Assembly (NCBI GenBank): GCA_002409675.1
Contig: DHOB01000031.1
Span: forward strand, 7,885 to 20,144
DNA: 12,260 nucleotides
Reading direction: 5' to 3'
Source: Ruminococcaceae bacterium UBA5401
Lineage (GTDB): Bacteria > Bacillota > Clostridia > Oscillospirales > Acutalibacteraceae
In this document: positions 1-6,824 of the stretch, one piece after another
Numbering within the stretch: position 1 is the stretch's first letter
Layout of the letters: every line of letters begins with the position of its first letter
Notes under the pieces: generated by a model
Databases searched by the model: none
What the model saw: only the letters and a program-made list of their open reading frames with translations
Told to the model about the DNA's origin: nothing
Position numbers and translations under genes: made by a program

Positions 1-771
<771 letters not shown>

Positions 772-808
772 GCTGCCGCGGAGGACGGCGGAACGGACCC
801 GTGGGAAT

Positions 809-846
809 AAACAGGACGGCCGGAATTCGGCCGCCCTGTTTTTTTC
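809..846 (+). terminator. Rho-independent terminator after metY
   Basis: The arms at 809-822 and 828-841 form a 14-bp stem with one A-C mismatch around the 5-base loop GAATT. A run of seven T (839-845) overlaps the 3' arm. It lies 37 bases after the metY stop and directly abuts the -35 box of the feo promoter, so it insulates the two units. Confidence 0.9.
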
Positions 847-875
847 TTGACAAAGGCACGGCGCGGGCATAGAAT
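847..875 (+). promoter_or_regulatory. sigma-A promoter of the feo operon
   Basis: A perfect -35 TTGACA (847-852), a 17-base spacer and a -10 TAGAAT (870-875) make a near-consensus vegetative promoter. Transcription would start near 882, giving a leader of about 90 bases before feoA. TGATAAT at 891-897, just after the expected start, matches one half of a Fur box. The second inverted half is absent, so iron regulation here is only a possibility. Confidence 0.8.
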
Positions 876-972
876 GAAAAACATAAAGAATGATAATAAA
901 AAATGGACACAAAGCCGCGTCCCGCCTGTTTATGCCGTCGGGAGCGGCGGATTCAGAAACAGGAGTGCTTCT

Positions 973-1206
973 ATGACGCTTGACCGGCTTCCGATTGGCG
1001 AAAAATCGAGGATCGTCGCAGTCAACGGAAAGGGGGCCCTGCGCAGGCGGCTGCTGGACATGGGCCTGACCCCCCATACGGAAGTGCTGGTGCGGAAGGT
1101 CGCCCCGATGGGTGACCCGATGGAAATCCAGCTGCGCGGCTATGAACTGACCCTGCGGAAGGAAGACGCGCGGAACATTGTGGTCGAGGGGGGAGCGGTC
1201 AGATGA
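973..1206 (+). CDS. feoA: FeoA, ferrous iron transport accessory protein
   Basis: This 77-residue cytoplasmic protein has the FeoA SH3-like fold and is thought to bind or modulate FeoB. Family features are the opening LDRLPIGEKSRIVAVNGKGA, the central RRRLLDMGLTPHTEV, and the closing GYELTLRKEDARNIVVE. The ATG at 973 is chosen because AGGAG (961-965) sits 7 bases upstream and the product then has the usual FeoA length. Upstream in-frame codons exist, but that extension has no family character. The stop overlaps the feoB start (ATGA, 1203-1206), implying translational coupling. It is transcribed from the TTGACA/TAGAAT promoter at 847. Confidence 0.95.
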   Translation: MTLDRLPIGEKSRIVAVNGKGALRRRLLDMGLTPHTEVLVRKVAPMGDPMEIQLRGYELTLRKEDARNIVVEGGAVR

Positions 1207-3206
1207 TATTTGCACTTGCCGGGAACCAGAATTCCGGCAAAACGACGCTGTTCAACCAGCTCACGGGCTCCAACCAGCACGTCGGGAATTTTCCCGGCGT
1301 GACGGTGGAGCGCAAGGACGGGGTGATCCGCGGGCACGCCGGGGCCGTCGTGGTGGACCTGCCGGGGATTTATTCGCTTTCCCCGTATTCCAGCGAGGAG
1401 ATTGTCACGCGGGACTTCCTCCTGCGCGGCCACCCGGACGCGATTATCGACATTGTGGACGCGACCAACATCGAGCGGAACCTCTACCTGAGCATGCAGC
1501 TGATTGAGCTGAACATCCCGATGGTGATAGCGCTCAACATGATGGACGAAGTCCGCGCGAACGGCGGGACCGTAAAAATCAGGGAGTTCCAGAACGCGAT
1601 CGGGGTGCCGGTGGTCCCCATTTCTGCCAGCCGGAACGACGGGGTCGAGGAGCTAATTGAGGTCGCCGTCGACACGGCGCGCCACAGGCGCCTTCCCCGC
1701 CGGCAGGATTTCTGCGCCGGCGCCGTGCACCGCACGATTCATTCCATCGCCCACATGATAGAGGACCACGCCCAGCGGATTCACGTTCCGGCGCGCTTCG
1801 CCGCGACCAAGCTGGTGGAGGGCGACGAGCCGATGGCGAAGGCGCTGGCGCTTTCCGACAATGAAAAGGAAATGATTCGGCGCGACGTGACCGAAATGGA
1901 GCATGAGCTCCATACGGACCGCGAGGCCGCGCTTGCGGATATGCGCTATACCTTCATCGAAAAGCTCTGCGCCGACACGGTCGTGAAGATGGGGGAATCC
2001 AGAGAGCACCGGCGCAGCGTCCGCATTGACCGGGTCCTGACCGGCAAATATCTGGCGATTCCCATTTTTCTGCTGATTATGATGCTGGTCTTCTGGCTGA
2101 CGTTCGGCGTGATCGGCCAGCCGCTGAGCGGCCTGCTCTCGCAGGGCATCGACGCCGCGGCCGGCGCGACCGACGCGGGGATGAAGGCCGCCGGCGTCAA
2201 CCCGGTGGTGCGCTCGCTGGTGGTGGACGGCGTGTTTGCCGGCGTGGGCAGCGTGCTCCAGTTTCTGCCGACCATCGTGGTGCTCTTCTTTTTCCTCTCC
2301 ATTCTCGAAGACAGCGGGTATATGGCCCGCGTGGCCTTCGTGATGGATAAGCTGCTGCGGAAGATCGGCCTGTCGGGCCGCAGCTTCGTCCCCATGCTGA
2401 TCGGCTTCGGGTGTTCCGTGCCGGCCATCATGGCGACGCGGACCCTTTCGAGCGAGCGGGACCGGAAGATGACCATCCTGCTGGTCCCGTTTATGAGCTG
2501 CAGCGCCAAGCTGCCGATTTACGCCATCTTCACCGCGGCCTTTTTCCCGCATCACGCCGTGCTGGTCATGATCCTGCTGTATGTGATGGGGATTGGAATG
2601 GCCATTCTGAGCGGCCTGATTTTCCGGCGCACTCTTTTCCGCGGGAACCCGGTGCCGTTTGTGATGGAACTGCCGAACTACCGGATGCCGAGCCCGAAAA
2701 GCGTGCTGCTGCTGATGTGGGACAAGGCGAAGGGCTTTCTGATGCGGGCATTCACCGTGATTTTTGTGGCGACCCTCGCCATCTGGTTCCTGCGCACGTT
2801 CGACGTGCGCTTTAATGTGGTCTCTTCCGGGGCGGACAGCATGCTCGCCGCAATCGGCCGCTTCATCGCGCCGATTTTCGCCCCGCTCGGCTTCAGCGAC
2901 TGGCGCGCTTCCACGGCGCTGCTGGCCGGCTTCACGGCAAAAGAGGCCGTGATCAGCACGCTGGCCGTTTTGACGGGCACCACCGCCTCCGGCCTTCCGC
3001 GGGCGCTGGCCGGCATGTTCGCGCCGCTGGTGGCGTTTGCGTTCCTGACCTTTACGCTGCTGTACACGCCCTGCATCGCCGCCATCAACACCGTGCGGCA
3101 GGAAATGGGCAGTGTGAAAAGCGCGCTGGGCGTCGTGCTGTACCAGTGCGGCGTCGCGTGGCTCGCGGCCTTTGTCGTTTACCATATCGGTCTTCTTTTT
3201 GTCTGA
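1203..3206 (+). CDS. feoB: FeoB, GTP-dependent ferrous iron transporter
   Basis: This 667-residue inner-membrane Fe(II) importer has an N-terminal G domain. The motifs are G1 GNQNSGKT (residues 7-14), the switch I region GNFPGVTVE (28-36), G3 DLPG (52-55), G4 NMMD (112-115) and G5 SAS (141-143). A helical linker follows, then the membrane part from about residue 280. The membrane part carries the two conserved Gate-type cores, with GFGCSVPAI near residue 401 and the SCSAKLPIY segment near 432. The final helix ends at the C terminus. The length is typical or slightly short for Firmicutes FeoB. The start overlaps feoA by four bases. The Cys-rich accessory gene starts 21 bases after the stop, consistent with a three-gene operon. 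No motif looks damaged. Confidence 0.97.
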   Translation: MIFALAGNQNSGKTTLFNQLTGSNQHVGNFPGVTVERKDGVIRGHAGAVVVDLPGIYSLSPYSSEEIVTRDFLLRGHPDAIIDIVDATNIERNLYLSMQLIELNIPMVIALNMMDEVRANGGTVKIREFQNAIGVPVVPISASRNDGVEELIEVAVDTARHRRLPRRQDFCAGAVHRTIHSIAHMIEDHAQRIHVPARFAATKLVEGDEPMAKALALSDNEKEMIRRDVTEMEHELHTDREAALADMRYTFIEKLCADTVVKMGESREHRRSVRIDRVLTGKYLAIPIFLLIMMLVFWLTFGVIGQPLSGLLSQGIDAAAGATDAGMKAAGVNPVVRSLVVDGVFAGVGSVLQFLPTIVVLFFFLSILEDSGYMARVAFVMDKLLRKIGLSGRSFVPMLIGFGCSVPAIMATRTLSSERDRKMTILLVPFMSCSAKLPIYAIFTAAFFPHHAVLVMILLYVMGIGMAILSGLIFRRTLFRGNPVPFVMELPNYRMPSPKSVLLLMWDKAKGFLMRAFTVIFVATLAIWFLRTFDVRFNVVSSGADSMLAAIGRFIAPIFAPLGFSDWRASTALLAGFTAKEAVISTLAVLTGTTASGLPRALAGMFAPLVAFAFLTFTLLYTPCIAAINTVRQEMGSVKSALGVVLYQCGVAWLAAFVVYHIGLLFV

Positions 3207-3227
3207 AGGAGAGGGGAGGGACCGCCC

Positions 3228-3377
3228 GTGGGAGTGCTCGACTACCTGCTTCTGGCGGGGATTGCCGTTCTGGTTTTTCTGGCGGTGCGGTATGCGGTCC
3301 GGCATCACGGCGCATGCGACGGCTGCTGTTCGGAATGCCCGTACCGCCGAAGCTGCCGGAAGAAAAAGCGCCGATAA
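3228..3377 (+). CDS. FeoB-associated Cys-rich membrane protein (49 aa)
   Basis: This small gene reads from a GTG at 3228, with GGAGGG at 3215-3220 and a 7-base gap. The product is a 49-residue protein with one N-terminal membrane helix (about residues 4-22, LDYLLLAGIAVLVFLAV). A short cytoplasmic tail follows with five cysteines (C30, C33, C34, C37, C43) and a basic end (RKKKRR). This architecture matches the FeoB-associated Cys-rich family (Pfam FeoB_associated), encoded directly after feoB in many Clostridia. A role in handling Fe(II) at the FeoB pore is inferred from position and cysteines only, as the family's biochemistry is poorly known. The feo terminator follows 10 bases after the stop. 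Confidence 0.9.
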   Translation: MGVLDYLLLAGIAVLVFLAVRYAVRHHGACDGCCSECPYRRSCRKKKRR

Positions 3378-3387
3378 AATCGCAGAG

Positions 3388-3428
3388 AAAAGGCGGTCTG
3401 CCGGATTTTCCCGGCAGACCGCCTTTTT
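3388..3428 (+). terminator. Rho-independent terminator of the feo operon
   Basis: The arms at 3388-3404 and 3411-3427 are a perfect 17-bp inverted repeat around a 6-base loop (ATTTTC), ending in TTTTT (3424-3428). It lies between the convergent feo operon and the minus-strand PPC gene. The stem begins AAAA on the plus strand, so it may also stop transcription arriving from the other side. Confidence 0.93.
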
Positions 3429-3450
3429 GACATTTTTTGCGGCGGCCCTT

Positions 3451-3870
3451 TCAGAATGCGAAAACGTTCAGGCCCGTCGCGGGGTCCGTCTTCCGTCCGA
3501 TGGAGCTCTGCGCAGTGCGGATGAAGATTTCCGCCGTGCCGCTGATGGCGGCTTCGTTCAGGTGGCCGCCGACGACCTGGCCGTCCGCGCGGGCGAAGTT
3601 CGCGTGCAGATGCAGGTAAATCTGCCCGTCCTTTTCCGTGGAATTGCCGAGGAGCGAGGTCATCTCCATCTCGCCGTCGAACGTGTTTTTGTAGTATTTG
3701 CGCTCGGCGACGCGGTACAGCCCCACCACGGCGTGGCCGACCGCGCCGATGCCGGCGATGCTGCCGAAAGTGACGTGCTCCTTTTCACAGACGTTTTTGA
3801 CGGAGGAGACGATTTCCTCGCCGCGGTTCAGCCGCAGGGCAATCAGGTCTCCGCTTTTTTTGTACTCCAT
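3451..3870 (-). CDS. PPC/DUF296 domain protein
   Basis: This 139-residue single-domain protein belongs to the PPC family (plants and prokaryotes conserved, DUF296). In plants the domain occurs in AT-hook DNA-binding proteins; bacterial members are small stand-alone proteins of unproven function. The pattern is clear: FGSIAGIGAVGHAVVGLY (about 35-52), LHLHANFA (86-93) and GGHL (101-104). H87, H89 and H103 form the conserved histidine cluster that binds metal in structures of family members. The ending GLNVFAF is also typical. The start lies 6 bases after the dinB stop. A GGAGA lies 10 bases upstream of the ATG inside the end of dinB, so the two genes are probably co-transcribed. There is no signal peptide or membrane segment. 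Function should be left as unknown. Confidence 0.85.
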   Translation of the reverse strand: MEYKKSGDLIALRLNRGEEIVSSVKNVCEKEHVTFGSIAGIGAVGHAVVGLYRVAERKYYKNTFDGEMEMTSLLGNSTEKDGQIYLHLHANFARADGQVVGGHLNEAAISGTAEIFIRTAQSSIGRKTDPATGLNVFAF

Positions 3871-3876
3871 CTCTGC

Positions 3877-5112
3877 TCAGTCTCCTTTTTTCTGTAGTCC
3901 TTCAATGCCGAGGTCGCTGCCCAGCAGAGCGCCGGAAGTGACCGCGCCGTGCCCGTATTTTTCGCGGATTGCGTCCAGGGCGGTCTCCAGCTTTTCCTGC
4001 TTTTCGCGCCCGGCGCCGCCGCGGGTGAAAAACGAGAGCTGCTCGCCCGGTGCGTCGTCCGGCACCAGCGCCGTGCCGCTGATGGCGAGCATCCGGATGG
4101 GGGCGGCCGGGTTCCAGCAGGAACCGATCAGCTCCAGCGCCGCGGCGCTCAGCTCCCGCGCCAGGTGCGTTGGCGCGCGCAGCGTTTTCTGCCGGGTGAT
4201 GGTTTTCAGGCCGGGGTCCTTGATGCCGATCTGCACCACCCAGCATTTGACGCGGTTTTTCCGCATGCGGGCGGCCACCCGGTCCGCGATGGCCTCCACC
4301 CCTTTGCGGATGTCGTCCCGGCCGCGCAGGTCGCGGCGGAAGGTCACGCTGTTGCCGACGCTTTTCACCTCGCGCATCTGCCCGAAGCTGCGCACGGGGC
4401 TGACGTCCAGCCCGCCGGCGTAGTCGCAGAGCATGTCCGCGGCTTTGCCGAAGCGTGCGCGCAGAAGCTTCCGGTCGGCCGCGGCCAGATCGCCGATGGT
4501 GTGGATTCCGAACCCCGCGAGGGCCGCGACCGTCTTTTCGCCGCAGAACATCAGCGCGCCGACCGGAAGCGGGAACACGACGCGCCGGTAGTTTTCGCGG
4601 CTGATGACGGTGGTGGCGTCCGGCTTTTTATAGTCGCTGCCCAGCTTGGCGAAGATTTTGTTGAAAGAGACGCCCACCGAGATGGTGAGCCCCGTTTCCC
4701 GCCGGACGGTCTCGCGCAGGGTGTCGGCAATCCGCCGGCCGTCGCCGAAAAGCGCCCGGCTGCCCGTCACGTCCAGCCAGCTTTCGTCGATGCTGAACGG
4801 CTCCACCAGGTCGGTGAAGCGCCGGTAAATCCGGTTGATCTGCCGGGAATATCTGCGGTATTCTTCAAAATGGGTGGGCGCAAGGACCAGCCGGGGGCAT
4901 TTGCGCCTCGCCTGCCAGATGGTCTCCGCCGTGACGACGCCGTACTTTTTGGCCGGCTCGTTTTTGGCGAGGATGATGCCGTGGCGGCTCTGCGGGTCGC
5001 CGCACACCGCCATCGGAACGTTTTTGAGCTCGGGCCGCAGAAGGCATTCCACCGACGCGAAAAACGAGTTGCAGTCGCAGTGCAGAATCGTCCTGTCCAT
5101 GCCGTTCACCAT
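3877..5112 (-). CDS. dinB: DNA polymerase IV (Y-family translesion polymerase)
   Basis: This 411-residue error-prone polymerase copies damaged DNA. The palm motif DCNSFFASVE supplies metal ligand D13 and the probable steric-gate residue F18. SIDESWLDVTG supplies the catalytic pair D109-E110. SVGVSFNKIFAKLGSDYKKPD is the usual motif after the palm, followed by the thumb (GIHTIGDLA) and a little-finger domain. A QLSFF pentapeptide (358-362) fits a beta-clamp binding motif. Two starts are possible: Met1 (5112) and Met5 (5100). A candidate extended -10 promoter at 5121-5129 would place the transcript start about 2 bases before Met1, so Met5 may be the real start; both have weak Shine-Dalgarno sequences. 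The PPC gene follows after 6 bases. No LexA box was recognised. Confidence 0.94.
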   Translation of the reverse strand: MVNGMDRTILHCDCNSFFASVECLLRPELKNVPMAVCGDPQSRHGIILAKNEPAKKYGVVTAETIWQARRKCPRLVLAPTHFEEYRRYSRQINRIYRRFTDLVEPFSIDESWLDVTGSRALFGDGRRIADTLRETVRRETGLTISVGVSFNKIFAKLGSDYKKPDATTVISRENYRRVVFPLPVGALMFCGEKTVAALAGFGIHTIGDLAAADRKLLRARFGKAADMLCDYAGGLDVSPVRSFGQMREVKSVGNSVTFRRDLRGRDDIRKGVEAIADRVAARMRKNRVKCWVVQIGIKDPGLKTITRQKTLRAPTHLARELSAAALELIGSCWNPAAPIRMLAISGTALVPDDAPGEQLSFFTRGGAGREKQEKLETALDAIREKYGHGAVTSGALLGSDLGIEGLQKKGD

Positions 5113-5120
5113 CCGCCCCT

Positions 5121-5149
5121 ATCATACCATATTTTCCGCCGCACGGAAA
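5121..5149 (-). promoter_or_regulatory. possible extended -10 promoter of dinB
   Basis: On the minus strand TGGTATGAT (5129 down to 5121) reads as an extended -10 (TGn plus TATGAT). The -35 is poor: TTTCCG at 5144-5149 with a 17-base gap, inside the 3' arm of the hairpin below. Initiation would fall near 5114, almost at the first dinB ATG. Confidence 0.35.
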
Positions 5150-5183
5150 GATTCCCGCCCCGGCCGGGGACGGGAATCTTTCC
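5145..5183. repeat. strong GC-rich inverted repeat between sigK and dinB
   Basis: The arms at 5145-5157 and 5171-5183 are a perfect 13-bp inverted repeat. The enclosed CCCC and GGGG can extend the stem past one bulged A. It lies 48 bases after the sigK stop. On the minus strand, the direction of sigK, no T-run follows it, so it is not a standard intrinsic terminator. It may protect the sigK mRNA 3' end or act with a factor. Confidence 0.55.
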
Positions 5184-5230
5184 AAAAAGAGGGCCTGTCC
5201 GCGCGAAAAGGGCGCCCCGCCGGGCCGGCG

Positions 5231-5917
5231 CTATTTGCAGAAGCGGCGGTGCAGCAGGGCGAGGGACTTTTTTTCGATGCGGGACACATACGAGCGCGAA
5301 ATGCCGAGACGCTGGGCCACTTCGCGCTGGGTGAGCGGCTTGCCGCCCTCCAGCCCGTAGCGCAGGCGGATGATGGTGCGCTCGCGCGGCGTGAGGACCT
5401 CGTCGATGTATTTGCGGAGCTGCTCCGCCTTCATCTTGCAGTCGAGGTTTTCGAGGATGTTGTCCTCCGCGGCCATGATGTCCATCAGGGTCAGGGCGTT
5501 GCCGTCCTTGTCGGTGTCGATCGGCTCGTTGATGGAGATGTCCTGCGAGCTTTTCCGGGAGGAGCGGAAATACATCAGAACCTCGTTCTCGATGCACCGG
5601 GCCGCATAGCTGGAAAGCCGGATGCCCTTGGAGCTGTCGAACGTGTTGACGGCCTTGATGAGGCCGATGGTCCCGATGGAAATCAGGTCGTCCTGCTCGT
5701 TGGACCGCGGGTAGTATTTTTTTACGATATGGGCGACAAGGCGCAGGTTGTGCTCGATCAGCCTGGCTTTGGCCTGTTTGTCGCCGCGCTTCATTTTCTC
5801 CAGACATTCCCGCTCTTCGCGCGCACTCAGGGGTCGGGGGAAAGACCCGGCGTTCGTGACGTGAAGAACAAGAAAGATCAGCCCGGAAATAGCCAGCCCG
5901 GCAAGCGCATCCAGCAT
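5231..5917 (-). CDS. sigK: RNA polymerase sporulation sigma factor, pro-sigma-K
   Basis: This 228-residue sigma-70-family protein is the late mother-cell factor that drives coat and maturation genes. The first 20 or so residues (MLDALAGLAISGLIFLVLHV) are hydrophobic and match the membrane-associated pro-sequence removed by SpoIVFB in Bacillus. Region 2 is HNLRLVAHIVKKYY, DLISIGTIGLIKAV and YAARCIENEVLMYF (about 56-117). Region 4 has the helix-turn-helix LTQREVAQRLGISRSYVSRIEKK (195-217). The gene is continuous, with no skin-type element. GGAGG lies 10 bases before the ATG. A CATATACT box about 39-46 bases upstream suggests transcription by sigma-E or sigma-K itself. The C39 protease gene lies 95 bases upstream on the same strand. 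Pro-sequence plus region 4 distinguish it from SigE/SigF/SigG. Confidence 0.95.
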   Translation of the reverse strand: MLDALAGLAISGLIFLVLHVTNAGSFPRPLSAREERECLEKMKRGDKQAKARLIEHNLRLVAHIVKKYYPRSNEQDDLISIGTIGLIKAVNTFDSSKGIRLSSYAARCIENEVLMYFRSSRKSSQDISINEPIDTDKDGNALTLMDIMAAEDNILENLDCKMKAEQLRKYIDEVLTPRERTIIRLRYGLEGGKPLTQREVAQRLGISRSYVSRIEKKSLALLHRRFCK

Positions 5918-5955
5918 TGCGGCTCTTCCTCCCCCCGCTTTCGGTCAGTACCAAC

Positions 5956-5981
5956 AGTATATGCCGGGGGAACGCGCCTGT
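5956..5981 (-). promoter_or_regulatory. candidate mother-cell (sigma-E/sigma-K) promoter of sigK
   Basis: On the minus strand CATATACT (5963-5956) fits the -10 of the sigma-E and sigma-K class. An AC dinucleotide lies 16 bases upstream (5981-5980), one short of the usual sigma-K spacing. No good sigma-E -35 (ATA-rich) is visible. The start would fall near 5948, giving a leader of about 30 bases with the sigK ribosome site inside. Confidence 0.4.
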
Positions 5982-6012
5982 TGCAAGTCCGGGGAAAAGG
6001 TTTTGCCGGCCG

Positions 6013-6720
6013 CTACGGCCTGTCCGTGACCGCCACGGCCTGCCGGCCGAGGGCGGCGTACCGCTTTTCGACCAGGTCTTTCGGGTACGGGACCATCCCG
6101 TTGGATTCGTAGGGGTCGTTGAAATAGTACTGGTCCCTGTCGAAGCCGACGAGGACGAGGCAGTGCTCGCCCGCGACCCACTGGAACGGCCTGCCGGTGC
6201 TTTCGACCGTCCAGCTTTTGCCCGGCTTCGGCGCCCGCATTTCCATCGTCGCCCAGACGAGCACGGGCCGGCCCTGCATGATGTGGCTGCGGACCAGCGT
6301 TTCCAGGTCCGTGCCCGTCAGGTTCTGCGCCTGCTTTTCACCGCCCTCTTTGAAAAAGGAATCGAGAACGGAGACGACGACCGGCGCGTAGCACCCGAAC
6401 CCGTTGGAAGAGTGCGGGTCGCCGATGAAGCGCTCGGCGGGGTGCGGACCGGTCAGCCCGCGCGCCGTCTGCTTCAGCGAACCTTTGGGCGTCCGCTCCG
6501 CCACCTGCTCCACCGTCACGTTATAGCCGTAGTAATTCAGAAGCATGGTTGCGCTGACCAGCTCGCAGCCCGTGGCCAGCGAGCCTTCCTGGCTGATGTA
6601 CGGCACTTCCAGCACTTTTTTCTGGAAGAAGGCGATGCCCCCGACCGTGACCGACAGGGCCGCCAGAACGGCGAGAAGCGGTGCGGCCCATCTTCTTCTG
6701 CGTTTTTTTTCTCTCTCCAT
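6013..6720 (-). CDS. membrane-anchored C39-like cysteine protease
   Basis: This 235-residue protein has a basic N terminus (EREKKRRRR), one membrane helix (about residues 12-32), then a papain-like domain of the Peptidase_C39_2 type facing outside the cytoplasmic membrane. Likely catalytic residues are C52 in TGCELVSATMLLNYYGY, H186 in GEHCLVLVGFD and D202 in YFNDP, with Q44 (YISQEG) as the oxyanion residue. The fold relates to bacteriocin-leader peptidases, but no ABC exporter domain is attached and no bacteriocin precursor is nearby. The substrate is therefore unknown. AGGAGG lies 5 bases before the ATG. The gene lies just upstream of sigK on the same strand, so a sporulation role is possible, but its own upstream 104 bases show no clear sporulation promoter. 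Confidence 0.88.
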   Translation of the reverse strand: MEREKKRRRRWAAPLLAVLAALSVTVGGIAFFQKKVLEVPYISQEGSLATGCELVSATMLLNYYGYNVTVEQVAERTPKGSLKQTARGLTGPHPAERFIGDPHSSNGFGCYAPVVVSVLDSFFKEGGEKQAQNLTGTDLETLVRSHIMQGRPVLVWATMEMRAPKPGKSWTVESTGRPFQWVAGEHCLVLVGFDRDQYYFNDPYESNGMVPYPKDLVEKRYAALGRQAVAVTDRP

Positions 6721-6824
6721 GTCTGCCTCCTGCGCTCTGCTGCGGATGCCGGCGCGGCGGGCGCCGGGCTTTCTGCCCGCCTGCCTGCCGCGCTTTTTAT
6801 GCTGTATCTGCGTCTGTGCGGGAC

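Noticed and set aside
1653..3308. 551-codon open frame on the minus strand across feoB
   Set aside because: It is rich in His, Arg and Gln with no domain or hydrophobic pattern. It lies wholly opposite a clear feoB and reflects the GC-rich codon use of the sense strand.
3949..5334. 461-codon open frame on the plus strand across dinB
   Set aside because: It is antisense to a well-supported polymerase gene, rich in Ala, Gly, Arg and Asp, and lacks family motifs.
4835..6112. 425-codon open frame on the plus strand across dinB and sigK
   Set aside because: It crosses two real minus-strand genes and their intergenic hairpin and has no recognisable domain.
6013..6720. Bacteriocin or lantibiotic processing system
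   Set aside because: The C39-like domain stands alone. There is no ABC exporter fusion, no double-glycine precursor peptide and no immunity gene nearby.
6721..6824. Sporulation promoter for the C39 protease gene
   Set aside because: A CATAAAAAG sequence is present on the minus strand, but it lacks the final TA and has no AC at 16-17 bases.
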